From assembly GCA_014058105.1 (NCBI GenBank), contig JACGCM010000940.1, positions 186,001-250,000 on the forward strand: a stretch of 64,000 nt of DNA, given 5' to 3'. Position 1 is the stretch's first letter. Each line of letters begins with the position of its first letter. The notes under the pieces were generated by a model. The model did not search any database and was not told where the DNA came from. It was given only the letters and a program-made list of their open reading frames with translations. A program made the position numbers and the translations under genes. This stretch comes from Kingdonia uniflora. Its lineage: Eukaryota; Streptophyta; Magnoliopsida; Ranunculales; Circaeasteraceae. Positions 32,171 to 44,300 of the stretch are shown in pieces.

Positions 32171-32876
32171 GTACGACCTACTGTTGCTAATATCAGTATT
32201 ATATTGGGAGTTCCCAGAAACTTTAAGAGTGTACTTGGGGCTGCTTTTAAGGAAGTTAAAAGGATATTTCTTGGGCTTGGTGATGGAATATGGGGGCTGT
32301 TGGTTTTCCCTATATGCATTAATTGGTATCGGTAATCAACACCATAAATGCTAGGTTTAACACCCACATAGCTTATAAAAGGGAAAGTGTTTTTCACCTG
32401 ATGCTCACTTTGTGCTCCTAAGTTCCTTCCTCTCTTAAGTATGTTCATACAATGCAGACCTAGTCCCAAGTTTATTTTGAGGCTCGCGTGTCCGTCTGGG
32501 TGGACTTCTATACCCATATGTACTTACATTGAGCCTTTGGCTGGGAAGCCGCTTGAGCATTCTGGTATCTGATACTCCGTAACCAAGTAAAGACCCTGCC
32601 TGACCTTGCGGTCATCTTGAGGGCCATGACGCTGGAGGATGTGAGAGAATTCGGGGTGGAGGGGCCCGACTATGGTAGATGGGAGAAGTGATACCCTTGT
32701 TTATGATTGTCATCTGTGTACTTTATGTTTGTTTATTTGCTGTAATCATTCTTTGTTTGGGAATGAAAGTTATTTTATTTTATTTTATCCGTTCTTCTTT
32801 CACTTAATAGTCTGTGCATTTTGGTCTTGAAGCAGTGGCCTAGAGCGACCATCTTATGTAGGCAATTCTTTCAGTA
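32171..32876. other. Tat 3' region between repeat blocks
   Basis: A TATA-like cttataaaaggg at 32370 on the + strand and a short open end (TLEDVREFGVEGPDYGRWEK) near 32630-32690 suggest either another antisense coding remnant or a cryptic promoter. Nothing firmer is visible. Confidence 0.3.
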
Positions 32877-33329
32877 GTCCTCGTCGGACTATCTGTAAGC
32901 AGCCGCCGCTACGACCTAACTTTAAACATGGGTGGGTAAAGTTCCTAACTCTTTTGGTAGTCCTCGTTAGACTGTCTATACGCGGTCGTTTTTATGACCT
33001 GATCTTTGAAACATGGATGGGTAAAGTTCCCACTAACTCTTTCAGCAGTCCTCATTAGCAGGGGCGAAACCAAGATTTCATGTTTGGGGGGGGGGCGAGG
33101 GTAGTATGATGAATTATATTAGGGTATTGGGGGCCCCCAAATTTATTTTTTTGCCTTTTAACGGTACTTTAAGCTTAAAAATTAATCAAATATAGCATTA
33201 TATTTGACTAGCAAATTATATGGACTCACTTCTCCTCTCGTAAATTTTTTTTGAAGCTTTTTGCGGCAATGGCATAATCAGCTTAAATGTGAAAAAAATA
33301 TCAAATTAAGGTTTTTATTTTGATGACAT

Positions 33330-33386
33330 CTAGAATTGAACCTTAGGCTCTTGGATTATAAGCTCCTCACTTTACCAGTTGAACTA
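33330..33386 (-). other. tRNA-like segment with A and B boxes inside the MITE
   Basis: On the minus strand tagttcaactgg (33386-33375) fits the RNA polymerase III A box and ggttcaattctag (33342-33330) fits the B box, at normal tRNA spacing. The anticodon stem does not pair well and no acceptor stem is visible, so this is a degenerate tRNA-derived piece and not a tRNA gene. Confidence 0.5.
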
Positions 33387-33417
33387 ACTTTCTTTTATGT
33401 CATTAGAACAAAGAAAA

Positions 33418-33420
<3 letters not shown>

Positions 33421-33460
<40 letters not shown>
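33421..33460. repeat. (TA)n microsatellite
   Basis: About 18 uninterrupted TA units within the hAT MITE. Confidence 0.95.
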
Positions 33461-33462
<2 letters not shown>

Positions 33463-34200
33463 AACTTTTATATATCTATATAGGTACTTTTTAACAAAAT
33501 TCTTAGGGGGGCGACCGCCCCCCGCCCCCCCTAAATCCGCCCCTGCTCATTAGACTATTTTTACACGGTCCTTGTTACGACCTAATCTTTGAAACATAGG
33601 TGGGTAAAGTTCATACTAACTCTTTCAGTAGTCCTCGTCAGATTATTTGTGTGTGGTCGTTGTTATGACCCAATATTTAAAACATGGGTGGGTAAAGTTC
33701 CCACCAACTCTTTTAGTAGTCCTCGTCGGACTATCTGTACGTGGTCATTGTTATGACCCAATCTTTAAAACATGGGTGGGTAAAGTTTCCATCAACTTTT
33801 TCAGTAGTTCTTGTTAGACTATCTGTACGCGGTCGTTATTATGACCTAATCTTTGAAACATGGGTGGGTAAAGTTTCTACCAACTCTTTCAGAAGTCCTC
33901 ATCAGACTATCTGTATGTGATCGTTGCTACGACCCAATCTTTAAAATATGGGTGGGTAAAATTCCCACCAACTTTTTCAATAATCCTCGTCGGACTATCT
34001 ATACGCAGTCGTTATTATGACCCAATCTTTAAAACATGGGTGGGTAAAGTTTCCACCAATTCTTTCACTAGTCCTCGTCAGACTATCTGTACGCGGTTAT
34101 TGTTACGACCCAATATTTGAAACATGGGTAGGTAAAGTTCCCACCAACTCTTTCAGTAGTCCTTATTAGACTATTTGTACGTGGTTGTTGTTACGACCCA

Positions 34201-34859
34201 AGGAGGCAAGATTTGTACTGAGGTGTCTCGAAAAAGAGCGGGGTTGACTTTATCGAGTCCTGTTGTTGGAAACTGAAACTGATAGTGTTGATTTCTTGAT
34301 ACTTTATTTATTATGGGGATTGAATGACACTTTTATATATAAAAGTGGCTAGCTAGCCTGCCTTTCTCTCAGTAGAGGTTTCTTGGTTTTAACCTTCTAA
34401 GGGTGAGAAAGACACGATCGCAATCCTGTGACGAAGAGATAGAGGCATTAATTGTGACAATTGAAGGTAATTGGACCATATTCCTCTTTAGGACAGGGGG
34501 TTTGTACGTGGTTTCTCAGTTTTGGTAGCGTCCTATGTTAGAGAGCTTCCCTGTAAGTGACTAGGAGGAGGCACTTGAGGGCTGAAACTTGTATGTTATG
34601 TTTCGTGACGTCATGTTGGATTCCATCTCTCGTAGGTTTGAGCTGGAGACGATGGCATTGGAAAAATTAGGGTTGTGTGATGAGTATTATCGTGGCAAGG
34701 ATTATCATGATCTTGAAAAGAAGTGCAGGTGTTCGAGGTGTCGTCCCTAAATAAATTTGTAAATGCTAATTATCTTGAATAAATGACTTTTTGCTCACAT
34801 AGAGTTGTGCCTTAATAATTTTGTAGATGTTATGCCTTAATAGCTCTCATAGGGTGTGT
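34201..34859. other. Spacer between the two tandem arrays
   Basis: Part of the Tat 3' region. It contains an unrecognised + strand frame at 34601-34752 (MFRDVMLDSISRRFELETMA ... CRCSRCRP) and a TATA-like tttatatataaaag near 34331. No assignment. Confidence 0.3.
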
Positions 34860-35262
34860 TACGTCAAAAACGTCTCAAGTTTAGGGAAATCGTTTTTACT
34901 TCACAAACGAATCCAATCTTTGAGTGGGTATTTGACGTCAAAAATGCCCCCAGCTTGGGGAAGTTGTTTTTACTTCAAAAAACAACTCCAATCTTTGAGA
35001 GGGCATTTTACATCAAAAATGCCCCCAGTTTGGGAAAGTCGTTTTTACTTCAAAAAATGACTCTTATCTTTGAGAAGGCATTTTAAGTCAAAAACGCCCC
35101 TAGTTTGGGGAAGTTTTTTTCTTCAAAAAATGACTCCGATCTTTAAGAAGGCATTTTACGTTAAAAAATGCCCCCAATTTGGGGAAGTCGTTTTTACTTT
35201 AAAAAGCGGCTTCAATTTTTGGGAGGGCATTTTACGTCAAAAACGCCCCCAGTTTGCATAGT
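34860..35262. repeat. 75-bp tandem array with two dyads per unit
   Basis: Units begin gtcaaaaa at about 34863, 34937, 35012, 35087, 35160 and 35236, with steps of 73 to 76 bp. Each unit has a dyad around gtcgttttt and aaaaaacgac, and a second around ggcattttacgtcaaaaatg. The array ends 80 bp before the end of the Tat integrase. Confidence 0.9.
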
Positions 35263-35340
35263 GATTGAGTCAAGTCAAAGTAGTATTTAAATGTCTGTTA
35301 CAAAATTCTTACAAATATGGGTACGCTATTAATTCCATTT

Positions 35341-36540
35341 TCAGAGGTTCATGGCATTCCAGGGAGACTTGAGATCTTCCTCGTCACTGTTTATTAAATA
35401 GTAGGCATTACTACCCACAACACTTGAAATGAACTTTGGGCCCTCCCAGTTTGGTTGGAGTTTGTCTTTGTTATGGTTTTGAGCTGCGGGGAAGACTTTT
35501 TTTATGACGTACTCCCCCTCTTGAAACTCTCGTGGGCGGCCTCGCTTGTTAAAATTTCGCTTCAGTGTCTCTTGGTACCGAAGCATGCGGAAGGAGGCTT
35601 CCTCTCTTATTTTGTCTATCATATCGAGGTATTTTACGAGGAGACGGTCATTGATTTCACTCTAATAAATGACCTAGTTGTGTTGGCAATGATCTCAGTA
35701 GGGAGCACGGCTTCAGACCTATAGGTAAGCATAAACAGGGTGAAGCCACTATACTTTCGTGAAGTTGTGCAGTAGGACCATAAAATATAGGGTAGCTCAT
35801 TGACCCACTTTGTGATAATATGCTTCCATAAGAACCTGATTACCTCTTCTTCTAGTATGCGAGCGAGTGGTACAGCCTCGACCCACTTGGTGAAGTAATC
35901 AATTGCGATCAACAACCATTTATGCCTCTCAATTGCTATGGGGAGTGCGCAACAATGTCCAGTACCCATCTTACAAATGATCACGGGCTTGAGACTGTAT
36001 GCAAGTCTACCACAGGGGCGTGGATAAGATGCTCATGGAACTGATATTTGTCATATTTTTTGGCATACTCTATGAAGTCTTATCTCATCGTGGTCCAATA
36101 AAGTCCCTGTGTGTGTACTCGTTCGACCATGGATCTACCCGCTGTATGAGCCTTACAGACACCCTCGTAAATATCTTTGATGATTGTCATTACACGTGCT
36201 CCGGCAATGCATGTGAGGTGTAGGGCATAAAGGCTCATCTGGTAGAGCTCGTTGTTTATCATTGTATATTTCCGTGCTCGATTATGAATACTTTCTGCGG
36301 CTAACCTATCCTTTCGCCAATCCGCTTCCCCATCGGTGGATGAACTGTCAATTTGTATGGCTTCTGTGGTGTACTCGAGTATGCTCGGTTGGTTGAGGAC
36401 TTCTACCAGGATGATCCTTAGCCAGTCGCCAATTATTCTAGCTGAATAGGTAAGGGCATCTGAATGCGTGCTCTCGCCTTAGTGAATGTGTTTGAGGTTA
36501 ACTTTCTTAAACTTTCTTAGTTGCTGTTTTTGGATCTCCA
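35341..36540 (-). pseudogene. Tat RNase H end and integrase, catalytic core deleted
   Basis: Reading leftwards: the RNase H/linker end (EYMEIQKQQLRKFKK, STHSDALTYSARIIGDWL), the linker IHNRARKYTMINNELYQM, then the integrase zinc domain (IYEGVCKAHTAGRSMVERVH, GLYWTTM). The core begins HKWLLIAIDYFTKWVEAVPL with the first catalytic D, but HIITK jumps straight to WVNELPYILWSYCTT near 35815. The middle of the domain, with the second D and the E, is absent. The C-terminal part is present: GRPREFQEGEYVIKKVFP and LQPNWEGPKFISSVV. The enzyme would have joined element DNA to the genome; this copy cannot. Confidence 0.87.
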
Positions 36541-37208
36541 TGTACTCGGCCTGATGAGCGCATAATTATGACATTTTTAATATACCCAAACATATATTTT
36601 AGTCGTTCATTATATTTAATTTTAAGTACTTATGCGCGTTTGATTGATTGTAGCTATTGGAGATGGATATTTGAAACCAAGCCCTTAAAGTCAAGTAAAA
36701 GTGTCTCCAGCAGTTCATAACACAAAAAGTCAAAGACACAATATATTTGGTCTCAAGATTGAAGAATTATATACACAATTATTCTTGGAGAATAAGATCA
36801 AAGAATATATTACATCTAAGATCCTTGAAGATATTTTATATTGAAGATATATGCAAAAGTTTCCATGAAGAAAGATCTCTACATTACTTAAGGGAATTAT
36901 ATGCAAGAATTATAGGTGATTGGTTGTAATATTAAAAGATATTATTGTGAAAATATTCTTTAGAATTTGATGTATAGTTTCTAAATTTGGGTTCCTTCTC
37001 CTATAAAAGGAACGCCCCCCCTATTGTAATTGGGCATCTCATATTGGAGCAAGTTTAGAAGAAATAAAGTCTTAGTTTTATTTAATTATCTTCTCTCTCT
37101 TTTATTTTCTTTTGTAAATAGTTAGCTAGTTCATGCAATGATCTTTTTTTTTTAAAGGCTCATGCAATGATCTTGGGAATGATAGAAGGCTAATCTCTTC
37201 TAGCTATG

Positions 37209-38358
37209 TGATGGACATATAAAATGACCACTATTCCTTTATGACTTAATGTTTATTATCCTTAATTTTATTATTATATATGACTTATAAAACCAATTTT
37301 TATATTTCAGGTTACATGGAGCTCATTTACAAAATATGTGCAAATACCGGGATGTATAGCTCAAAAGATGAACTGTTAGAGAAGGATGTAGAGTTGTCAA
37401 ACACAAGGGTCCCACATGGGGAGGTTATAATTTTGGAGGATAACTCTTGGAGGTTATAATTTTATGTACATTCATGGCATAGGTTATAAATCTCATATTA
37501 AATGTAATAACCCTCTCATTCATCTATAAAAGGAGAGGTGGTGAGTTCATAAGAAACATCCAATTTTGAGAGTTTGAGAGAATTGTAGTAGAGTCTAATA
37601 AGAGAGCATTGTTGGAGAAGTTTGAGCACTTGGAATATTTAGTAAGTTTTATTTCTCATAATAAAATTATCTTAATTGGTTATTAGTCTATGTTTATCTC
37701 ATTGTCATTGTATTATTTGGATTTCATAGTTGTTATAATGGCCGGCTAATTCATCTCTAGGGGTGAGGATGAAGCCGCCATTAGCACGTAATTTTATATA
37801 TTAAGTATATTTTTCTCCTACCACATATGAGCAAATGTTAATGGAACCTATCACTATGACTTGAGAAATTCATTATCATCTTATGATATCTTTAAATAGA
37901 GATATAAGTTGAATTTTGTAATTCTCAAATGTCATAGTAATTATTTTTACCCAAATAGTATTAATGCTGTATTTTTCCAAAGTATGCTACTAATTAACAT
38001 TTCATAGTTAGTACAAAACTTTCATGAGATATGTTTTTGGTACGTACTTAGTTCATACAATATATTTTACTTATCTTTTTATGCATGGGTTACATTGACA
38101 TGAGTTTTATATTCGTCTTGATATTTTGGGATAAATAATGCTAAATTATGATGATATTATGTGTTGATGGTGGTGAATTCCGAAACCCCTAGTTTTTTTT
38201 TCTTGATAAACTTTGTCATTGATTTTTACGTTTTTTTTTTTTTTTTTTTGCAATTTTAAATTACTAAAACACAAATCAAAACTATTTCTAGTCCCATTCG
38301 GAATTGAACGACACTCTAATATTTACCCATACTAAACACTAGATTTTGACCGTTATCA
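37209..38358 (+). repeat. 5' LTR of the Athila-like element
   Basis: TGATGGACATATAAAATG at the start and gaccgttatca at the end. TATA box tataaaa is at 37525-37531. A T-run of about 19 lies near 38231. Confidence 0.93.
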
Positions 38359-40243
38359 AAATGGCACCGTTGCCCGTTTTGAGCGGTAATTAGAAGAAAC
38401 AAATTTTATTTTGATTTTAGTTAGTCATTTTGCTTTAACATTCATTTTTTCTCTCTTTCCAATAGTTATTTCCCTTTGTGCATTTTTATTTATTTTTCTC
38501 TTCCATTTGAGGTATTTTGTTTGGTTTTGTATTACAGGAGAAAAGAATAAATTTACAATCCTATGCAACAAAGTTCTGAAATGCCCATATGATTGTCTAA
38601 AAAAAAAAAAAAAGACCTCTCAAAGTTATCCCTACTTTGCTCATGATCTTTTGATTGTTGTGTAACCGATTACATCATCCAACACCACAATACCAAGTTG
38701 GGGCATTAATTCTTGACATACAACACTTCAAATTTCAACCTTTGGGTGGGAAAAGAGAAGTGCATTTAAGGGTTGACGTCATCAAATCATGTGTTAAGGT
38801 ACAAGGGGGCTGTTATAAATAAGAATTTAAAGATGGGCAGTTACAAATAACAATTGATTATGGTTGGTGGCTGTTACATTCTATTAAATATCATTCACAC
38901 AAGGAGGCATTTAAAAATAAGCAATTAAAGAGGGGCTATGACCAACAAGAATTTAACTTGGTCGCCGTTACAAACAAAGTGATCATTGGTTAAGGAACTG
39001 ACAAGTGGTATCATACTAGAAGCAAGTTCGTCAACTATTGCAGAGTTGTGTTGGTACACAAGTTTCATTATTTCGTTCTCTTGTAATTCAATTTAAAAGC
39101 AAAAAAAAACAAAACTAGGTAGGATTTTTTTTTCTCTCCTCTCTTTGAGTGACTTGTAGTGAGGCAAAATATTGTACACTTGAGCAAAAAGTTGGTAATT
39201 AAAGCGAGGATAAAATTGTACTTTTTCTGCAGGGGCAATATTGGAACCCACATTCGTGGAGGACCTCTCTACAATGCCAACTTGAGCCAGAGAGCCCGAG
39301 TGTACCATCTCAGCGGTTTTACCAGGGTAAACAACGAGCCCCTAAAAAGACTGCCCCGCAGGTACTTTTTTCTACCGCACTATCCTGCGAAGCGGTCAAT
39401 TTTTGTTCATGTGTCTGATGTTTGCGCACTTTTAATTCTAACATTAAGATAAAGGGCAAATAAAAAGTGGGATTTCATCACCCGTGTGTGGCACCACACA
39501 TTAGGACCCCAAGAGGTCATGACCCAGTTTAACATTTTTCGAATAAGACATTGACTTTAAATGAAACCAAGATTAAGCTATATAATACATTGATAGATAA
39601 AAAGACTTATAGAGCTCGGACCGGGAGCATTAGGAACGCGCTCATTAAGACCCTTGATAGTGGCTACGTTTGTCTGGAGGAAGTACGTTCCCTGGCATAA
39701 CTACTGTGGAAAGGTGATTCTAAGCAGTTTTTCCCACCTTCCAGGACAAGTGCCTTTAGGTGACTAGAACTGCACACGAGTTATTGCTAAGACGAGTATA
39801 TACAACTCAACGTGCGAACCAATCCACTGTCAGGAATAAGAGCAACCGAACCCTGAGACCGAGTTCACAACTTGACCTTAATTAAGGCCCATCTGAAAAG
39901 GTTGTTGTATTTATTTTTGTGCACATCATTGTTGTGTGATCATCATAATGCGCACCTTAATTAATGTATGAAAGAATGGTTTCGAGGGCCTGAGAGTCAT
40001 CTTGAGAGGCTTAAAGAATCTAATTTGATAGATATTCCGATCCACTTCGAGGTAGGCGAGTCAACCCAACTGAAGATTTCAATCTCTATTGATACGAGAG
40101 ACCGTACAAACCTTACCCATAGGGAACTCTTCCCTGTTGAGGGTGAGTTAGAAGCTTTTGATTTCCCCGTCTCTCCATTGAGACTCAATCCGAGTCCAAT
40201 TTCCTCATTCACTCCGTTTAGTGTTCCACCCTAATCACTTGAG
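38359..40243 (+). other. Leader of the Athila-like element
   Basis: Non-coding for the most part, which is usual for this group. A frame at 39968-40234 (MKEWFRGPESHLERLKESNL ... HRELFPVEGELEAFDFP) sits just before gag and may be a short upstream coding segment or part of an older gag start. It is separated from the gag ATG at 40244 by a stop. Confidence 0.5.
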
Positions 40244-41338
40244 ATGGGAGATGCCAATGATAATGAGAATGGTCAGGGATCCGTGCAAATTCCTCTTAAG
40301 GATCACATGTTCCCAAAAATGACAAATTGTGCCTCGTGTATTATTTTACCTCCTACAACTGGGCAATTTGAACTTAGGAATGCGTTCATCAATTCATTAC
40401 TAAAATTCTCAGGAGGAGAAGATGAGAACCCATACGCTCATGTTAGGGATTTTGATGACTTAATGTTCCTCCAAAAGTATAGGAATGAGAATAAAATGGA
40501 GGCTATGAAACTCGTGTTATTTCCCTTTCCTTTACTAGGGAAAGCTAAGAGCTGGCTTCAAGCTCTACGACCAAAATCAATCATGAGTTTTGAGATGCTT
40601 ACTGAAGCCTTTTACAAGAAGTTTTTCTCTCTTGAGAAAACTGAAACCCTTCGTAGGTACATTCTTAAGATTACCCAACTTCATGAAGAAAGCTTAAAAG
40701 ATTATCTTAAGAGATATAAGGGACTGATCCTACAGTGCCCTCATCACGGTATCGACTCCTGGGTCCTAACTAGAAATATTTATGATGGATTAGATGTTGA
40801 AACCAAGAGAACTGTAGAATCATTTTGCTTGGGGAAATTTACTGATAAGGATGATGTAGAGGGTTTGGACTTCTTAGAAGAAATGGCTGAAAAATTGCAA
40901 ACTTGGGGAACCTTGAGAGAAATTGATATCCTAGAAAAGGGGGGTAATACCTTTGGAGTTGGATCTAACTCCAATTTGGAAGCTACGCTGACGACCATCC
41001 TGCGTAAGATAGAGTCCTTAGAAATAGAGAAAAACAAAATGTACGCTAAAGCACTAATTTTTCATGCTGAGATGCAAGCTTGTGCTGCGTGTGACGATGT
41101 TGGACATTATACACAGGATTGCCCTTTGATTCATGAAATTGGAGAAACCAGGAAAGATCAGGTCAATATGTTTCATCAAAAACCTTCCTCTTTTCCTTAT
41201 AACCAGTCACATCATCAAGAGAATTCTTCAGGGAGGAATAATTCGAATAACTATTCTGGCAGACCGTATTACCAAGGGAGTAATTCAAATCAAAATCAAG
41301 GTGGTGCGTCCTTTACTCACAATCACCAACCTTTTTAG
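40244..41338 (+). CDS. Gag of the Athila-like element, 364-aa open frame
   Basis: The longest clean frame in the window. It has the Retrotrans_gag pattern: FINSLLKFSGGEDENPYAHV, FPFPLLGKAKSWLQALRP, FYKKFFSLEKTETLRRYILK and ESLKDYLKRYKGLILQCPHH. A CCHC knuckle CAACDDVGHYTQDCP lies near residue 290 with all four ligands present. The C-terminus is rich in N, Q, S and H. It is the particle-forming, RNA-binding protein of the element. The TAG at 41336 replaces what was probably a sense codon, because the frame continues (NTPYVPPQNRKPSSDDGIQA) in the usual Athila order. Start chosen at MGDANDNENG; the frame is open from the stop at 40232. Confidence 0.9.
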   Translation: MGDANDNENGQGSVQIPLKDHMFPKMTNCASCIILPPTTGQFELRNAFINSLLKFSGGEDENPYAHVRDFDDLMFLQKYRNENKMEAMKLVLFPFPLLGKAKSWLQALRPKSIMSFEMLTEAFYKKFFSLEKTETLRRYILKITQLHEESLKDYLKRYKGLILQCPHHGIDSWVLTRNIYDGLDVETKRTVESFCLGKFTDKDDVEGLDFLEEMAEKLQTWGTLREIDILEKGGNTFGVGSNSNLEATLTTILRKIESLEIEKNKMYAKALIFHAEMQACAACDDVGHYTQDCPLIHEIGETRKDQVNMFHQKPSSFPYNQSHHQENSSGRNNSNNYSGRPYYQGSNSNQNQGGASFTHNHQPF

Positions 41339-44300
41339 CAAAATACTCCTTACGTTCCTCCTCAGAATAGGAAACCATCTTCGGATGATGGCATCCAAGC
41401 CCTATTGCAATCCAACAACCAGTTGATGAAACAATTCATGTAAATGAATCAGCAATCCATGACTGGAATAGAAATATCAATTGCTCAATTGGCATCTGGG
41501 TTAAGTACTAGAGACAAAGGTACGTTTCCAAGTTAAACCCAACCCAATTCGAAGGATCAAACTGAGAGTTCACACCGAATCAAGCGAATGCGGTAATTAC
41601 ACTTAGAAGTCGAAAGACTGTAGACAACAAAAGTTAGGATGCCTGAGGACGAATCACGTGAAAGTCCTAATCCAAGTACTGAGAAAGTTGTAAAAGGAGG
41701 CAAACCTATATGTGAAGAAACCCCTTTTCTTGAGGAAGAGACTGGGCAGGTCTCGCTAAGTGAGAAGATTATCAAAAATGATCCGCCTAAAATTCCTAGA
41801 GTGTCGTTTCCCCGACAGTTTTTAGTCAATAGGAAGAACATTCCCGATGAAGAGGTTAAGGAAATGTTTAAGAATCTTAAGATCACTATTCCTTTCCTCG
41901 ATGCGTTATGACAGATTTCTTCCTATGCAAAACATCTCAAGGATCTCTGCACGTTCAAGAAACGCATAAATGTTCCCAAGAAAGATTTCAATGTCCATGG
42001 CAGCAAAAATGTTATTCAATTAGATGCTTAGGTTAGCTCTATAATTGAGCAAAGCACCCATGAAATACAAAGATCTAGAAATGCTGACAATTTCTTGTCA
42101 CATAGGGACAAATCGCATCGGGAAAGCCTTACTTAATTTAGGTGCCAGTGTTAACTTGATCCCTTATTCGGTATATGAGTAGCTAGGTCTAAAAAGATTA
42201 AAACCGATACATAAAACCTTGCAACAAGCTGATCGATCCATTAGAATTTTTAGGGGAGTTGTGATGTATGTACTTGTCCAGGTTAACGATTTTTTCTATC
42301 CTGCTGACTTTGTAGTCCTTGACACAAACCCAGTAGAAGACCCAAATACTGAGATACCTGTGATCCTTGGCCGACCTTTCTTGGCCACTGCAAATGCATT
42401 GATCAATTGCCGTAGCAGAGCTATGAAGTTGACTTATGGGAATAAGACCATCGATCTGAATATCTTCAATGCAACTCATACTCCGTTTGAAGATGAGCCC
42501 GATGAGTGTAACATGTTTGGTACTGTTGTAAACAATACATTTCATAGTTTTAATCCTAGGGACCCGTTAGAAGCTTGTCTTGCACATTTTGGAGATAATT
42601 TAGATGTTGATGACCTCATCAATGAGGTCAATGCCTAGTTGGATTTTTTTCCTATTTTGAATAGCAATGATAATGTTAAAATGCTGAAAGTCAAAGATCA
42701 TGTTCCAGAAGCGGAGGAAGTGCCCGCTAGGTTAGAACTTAAACCTCTCCCTGAAAAATCTCAAATACGTCTACCTAGGTCCTAATGAGACTCTTCCTGC
42801 TATCATTGCATCAGACCTAGAACCTGAGAATAAAGAGAAATTAATGCTTGTATTAAAGGGAAACACAAAAGCTCTTGGATGAAATATTTCATATTTTAAG
42901 GGTATTAGTCCTTCTGTAGGCATGCACAAGATAAAACTCGAGGATAATGCCAAGAAGTCTAGAGAAGGACAACGAAGGGTTAATACGACTATGGCTGAGG
43001 TTGTGAGAAAATAAATTTTGAAACTGTTTGACGCTGGGATCATTTATCCTATTTCTGACAGCCCAGGGTAAGCCCAATTCATGTTGTTCCTAAAAAGTTT
43101 GGAATCACTGTTGTGAAGAATGATCACAATGATCTTGTCCTCACTCGCATGACCACAGGGTGGCGAGTGTGTATAGACTATAGAAAACTCAATTCGGTCA
43201 CTCGAAAAGATCATTTTCTCTTACCATTCATGGATCAAATGCTTAAACGTCTCACCGGTTATGAATACTATTGTTCTCTTAATGGGTATTTTGGGTACAA
43301 TCAAATACCAATCTCTCCAAAAGACCAAGTGAAAACCACCTTTATTTGTCCTTTTGGAACCTTTGCCTATTGCCGCATGTCATTTGGGTTATGTAATGCT
43401 CCAACAACATTTTAGTGATGTATGTTGAGCATTTTCTCTGACATGGCTGAGCGTTTACTTGAGGTTTTCATGGATGACTTCTCCCTCTTTAGAGATTCGT
43501 TTGACCAATGTCTCCACCACTTATCTATTGTTCTTGTTAGGTGTCAACAAAAAAATCTTGTTCTAAATTGGGAAAAATATCACTTCATGGTGAAAAAAGG
43601 CATAGTATTAGGACATGTCATATCATTAAAGGGAATCGAAGTAGATAAAGCCAAGATCGATGTCATATCCTGTCTCCCACCTCTAGGAATAGTCAAGGAT
43701 GTTCTTTCATTCTTGGGGCATACAGGATTTTTCTATGTTTTGTTCCTTAGTTTAGCAAAATTGCTCGACCCCTCAGCAATCTGCTCGCCAGGATACTACC
43801 TTTTTATTTGATGATTTGTGTCTTAAAGCTTTTGAGAATCTCCAAACACGTCTAACATTATCACCCACCATCCAACCTCTAAATTGGAACGAACCTTTTG
43901 AGTTGATGTGTGACGCATCTGACTATGACATTGGTGTAGTTTTGGCTCAACACATTGATAACCTTCTGCGTGTCATCTATTTTGCTAGTAAAACTCTTAA
44001 TGATGCCCAACTCAATTATACAACCACATAGAAAGAACTTCTAACGATAGTCTTTGCTCTAGAAAATTTTTGTTCTTATCTCATAGGTTAAAAAGTAATA
44101 GTCTATACGGATTATACTGCTATCAAACACCATCTTACTAAGAAGGATACCAAACAACGCTTAATCCGATGGATATTATTACTTCAGAAGTTTGATATCG
44201 AGATTCAGGATAAAAAAAGGTACCGAGAATGTGGTAACTGACCACCTTTCTCGAATAGACAATGATTCTTCAGATAGTCCTTTCCTGACGAGCAACTCAT

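Larger units (their letters stand above)
33059..33545. mobile_element. hAT-type MITE inside the 88-bp array
   Basis: 487 bp, starting CAGGGGCGAAACC and ending CCGCCCCTG. It is flanked by a perfect 8-bp duplication, ctcattag, at 33051-33058 and 33546-33553. Eight-base TSDs and CAGGGGCG termini are typical of hAT elements. It has no coding capacity and contains G/C homopolymer runs near both ends and a (TA)n tract. Confidence 0.92.
32877..34200. repeat. 88-bp tandem array (about 11 units)
   Basis: Units start at gtcctcgtc-like text at 32877, 32960, 33048, then after the MITE at 33631, 33719, 33807, 33895, 33983, 34071 and 34159. The spacing is exactly 88 bp for eight of the measured steps (83 for the first). 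Each unit has cctcgtcggactatctgta, a ggtcgttgttacgaccca dyad and aaacatgggtgggtaaagtt. It lies in the 3' region of the Tat element. Confidence 0.93.

Noticed and set aside
33330..33386. A functional tRNA gene on the minus strand
   Set aside because: The A and B boxes fit, but the anticodon stem mispairs and no acceptor stem can be drawn.
32877..34200. Regularly spaced repeats resembling a CRISPR array
   Set aside because: The whole 88-bp unit repeats, with no unique spacers, and the setting is a plant retrotransposon. It is an ordinary tandem array.
34827..35261. Repetitive + strand proteins (CYVKNVSSLGKSF-like)
   Set aside because: They are translations of the 75-bp tandem repeat and shift frame because units vary in length.
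34860..35262. Second regular array as a CRISPR-like structure
   Set aside because: The 75-bp units are contiguous and similar over their full length, with no spacers.
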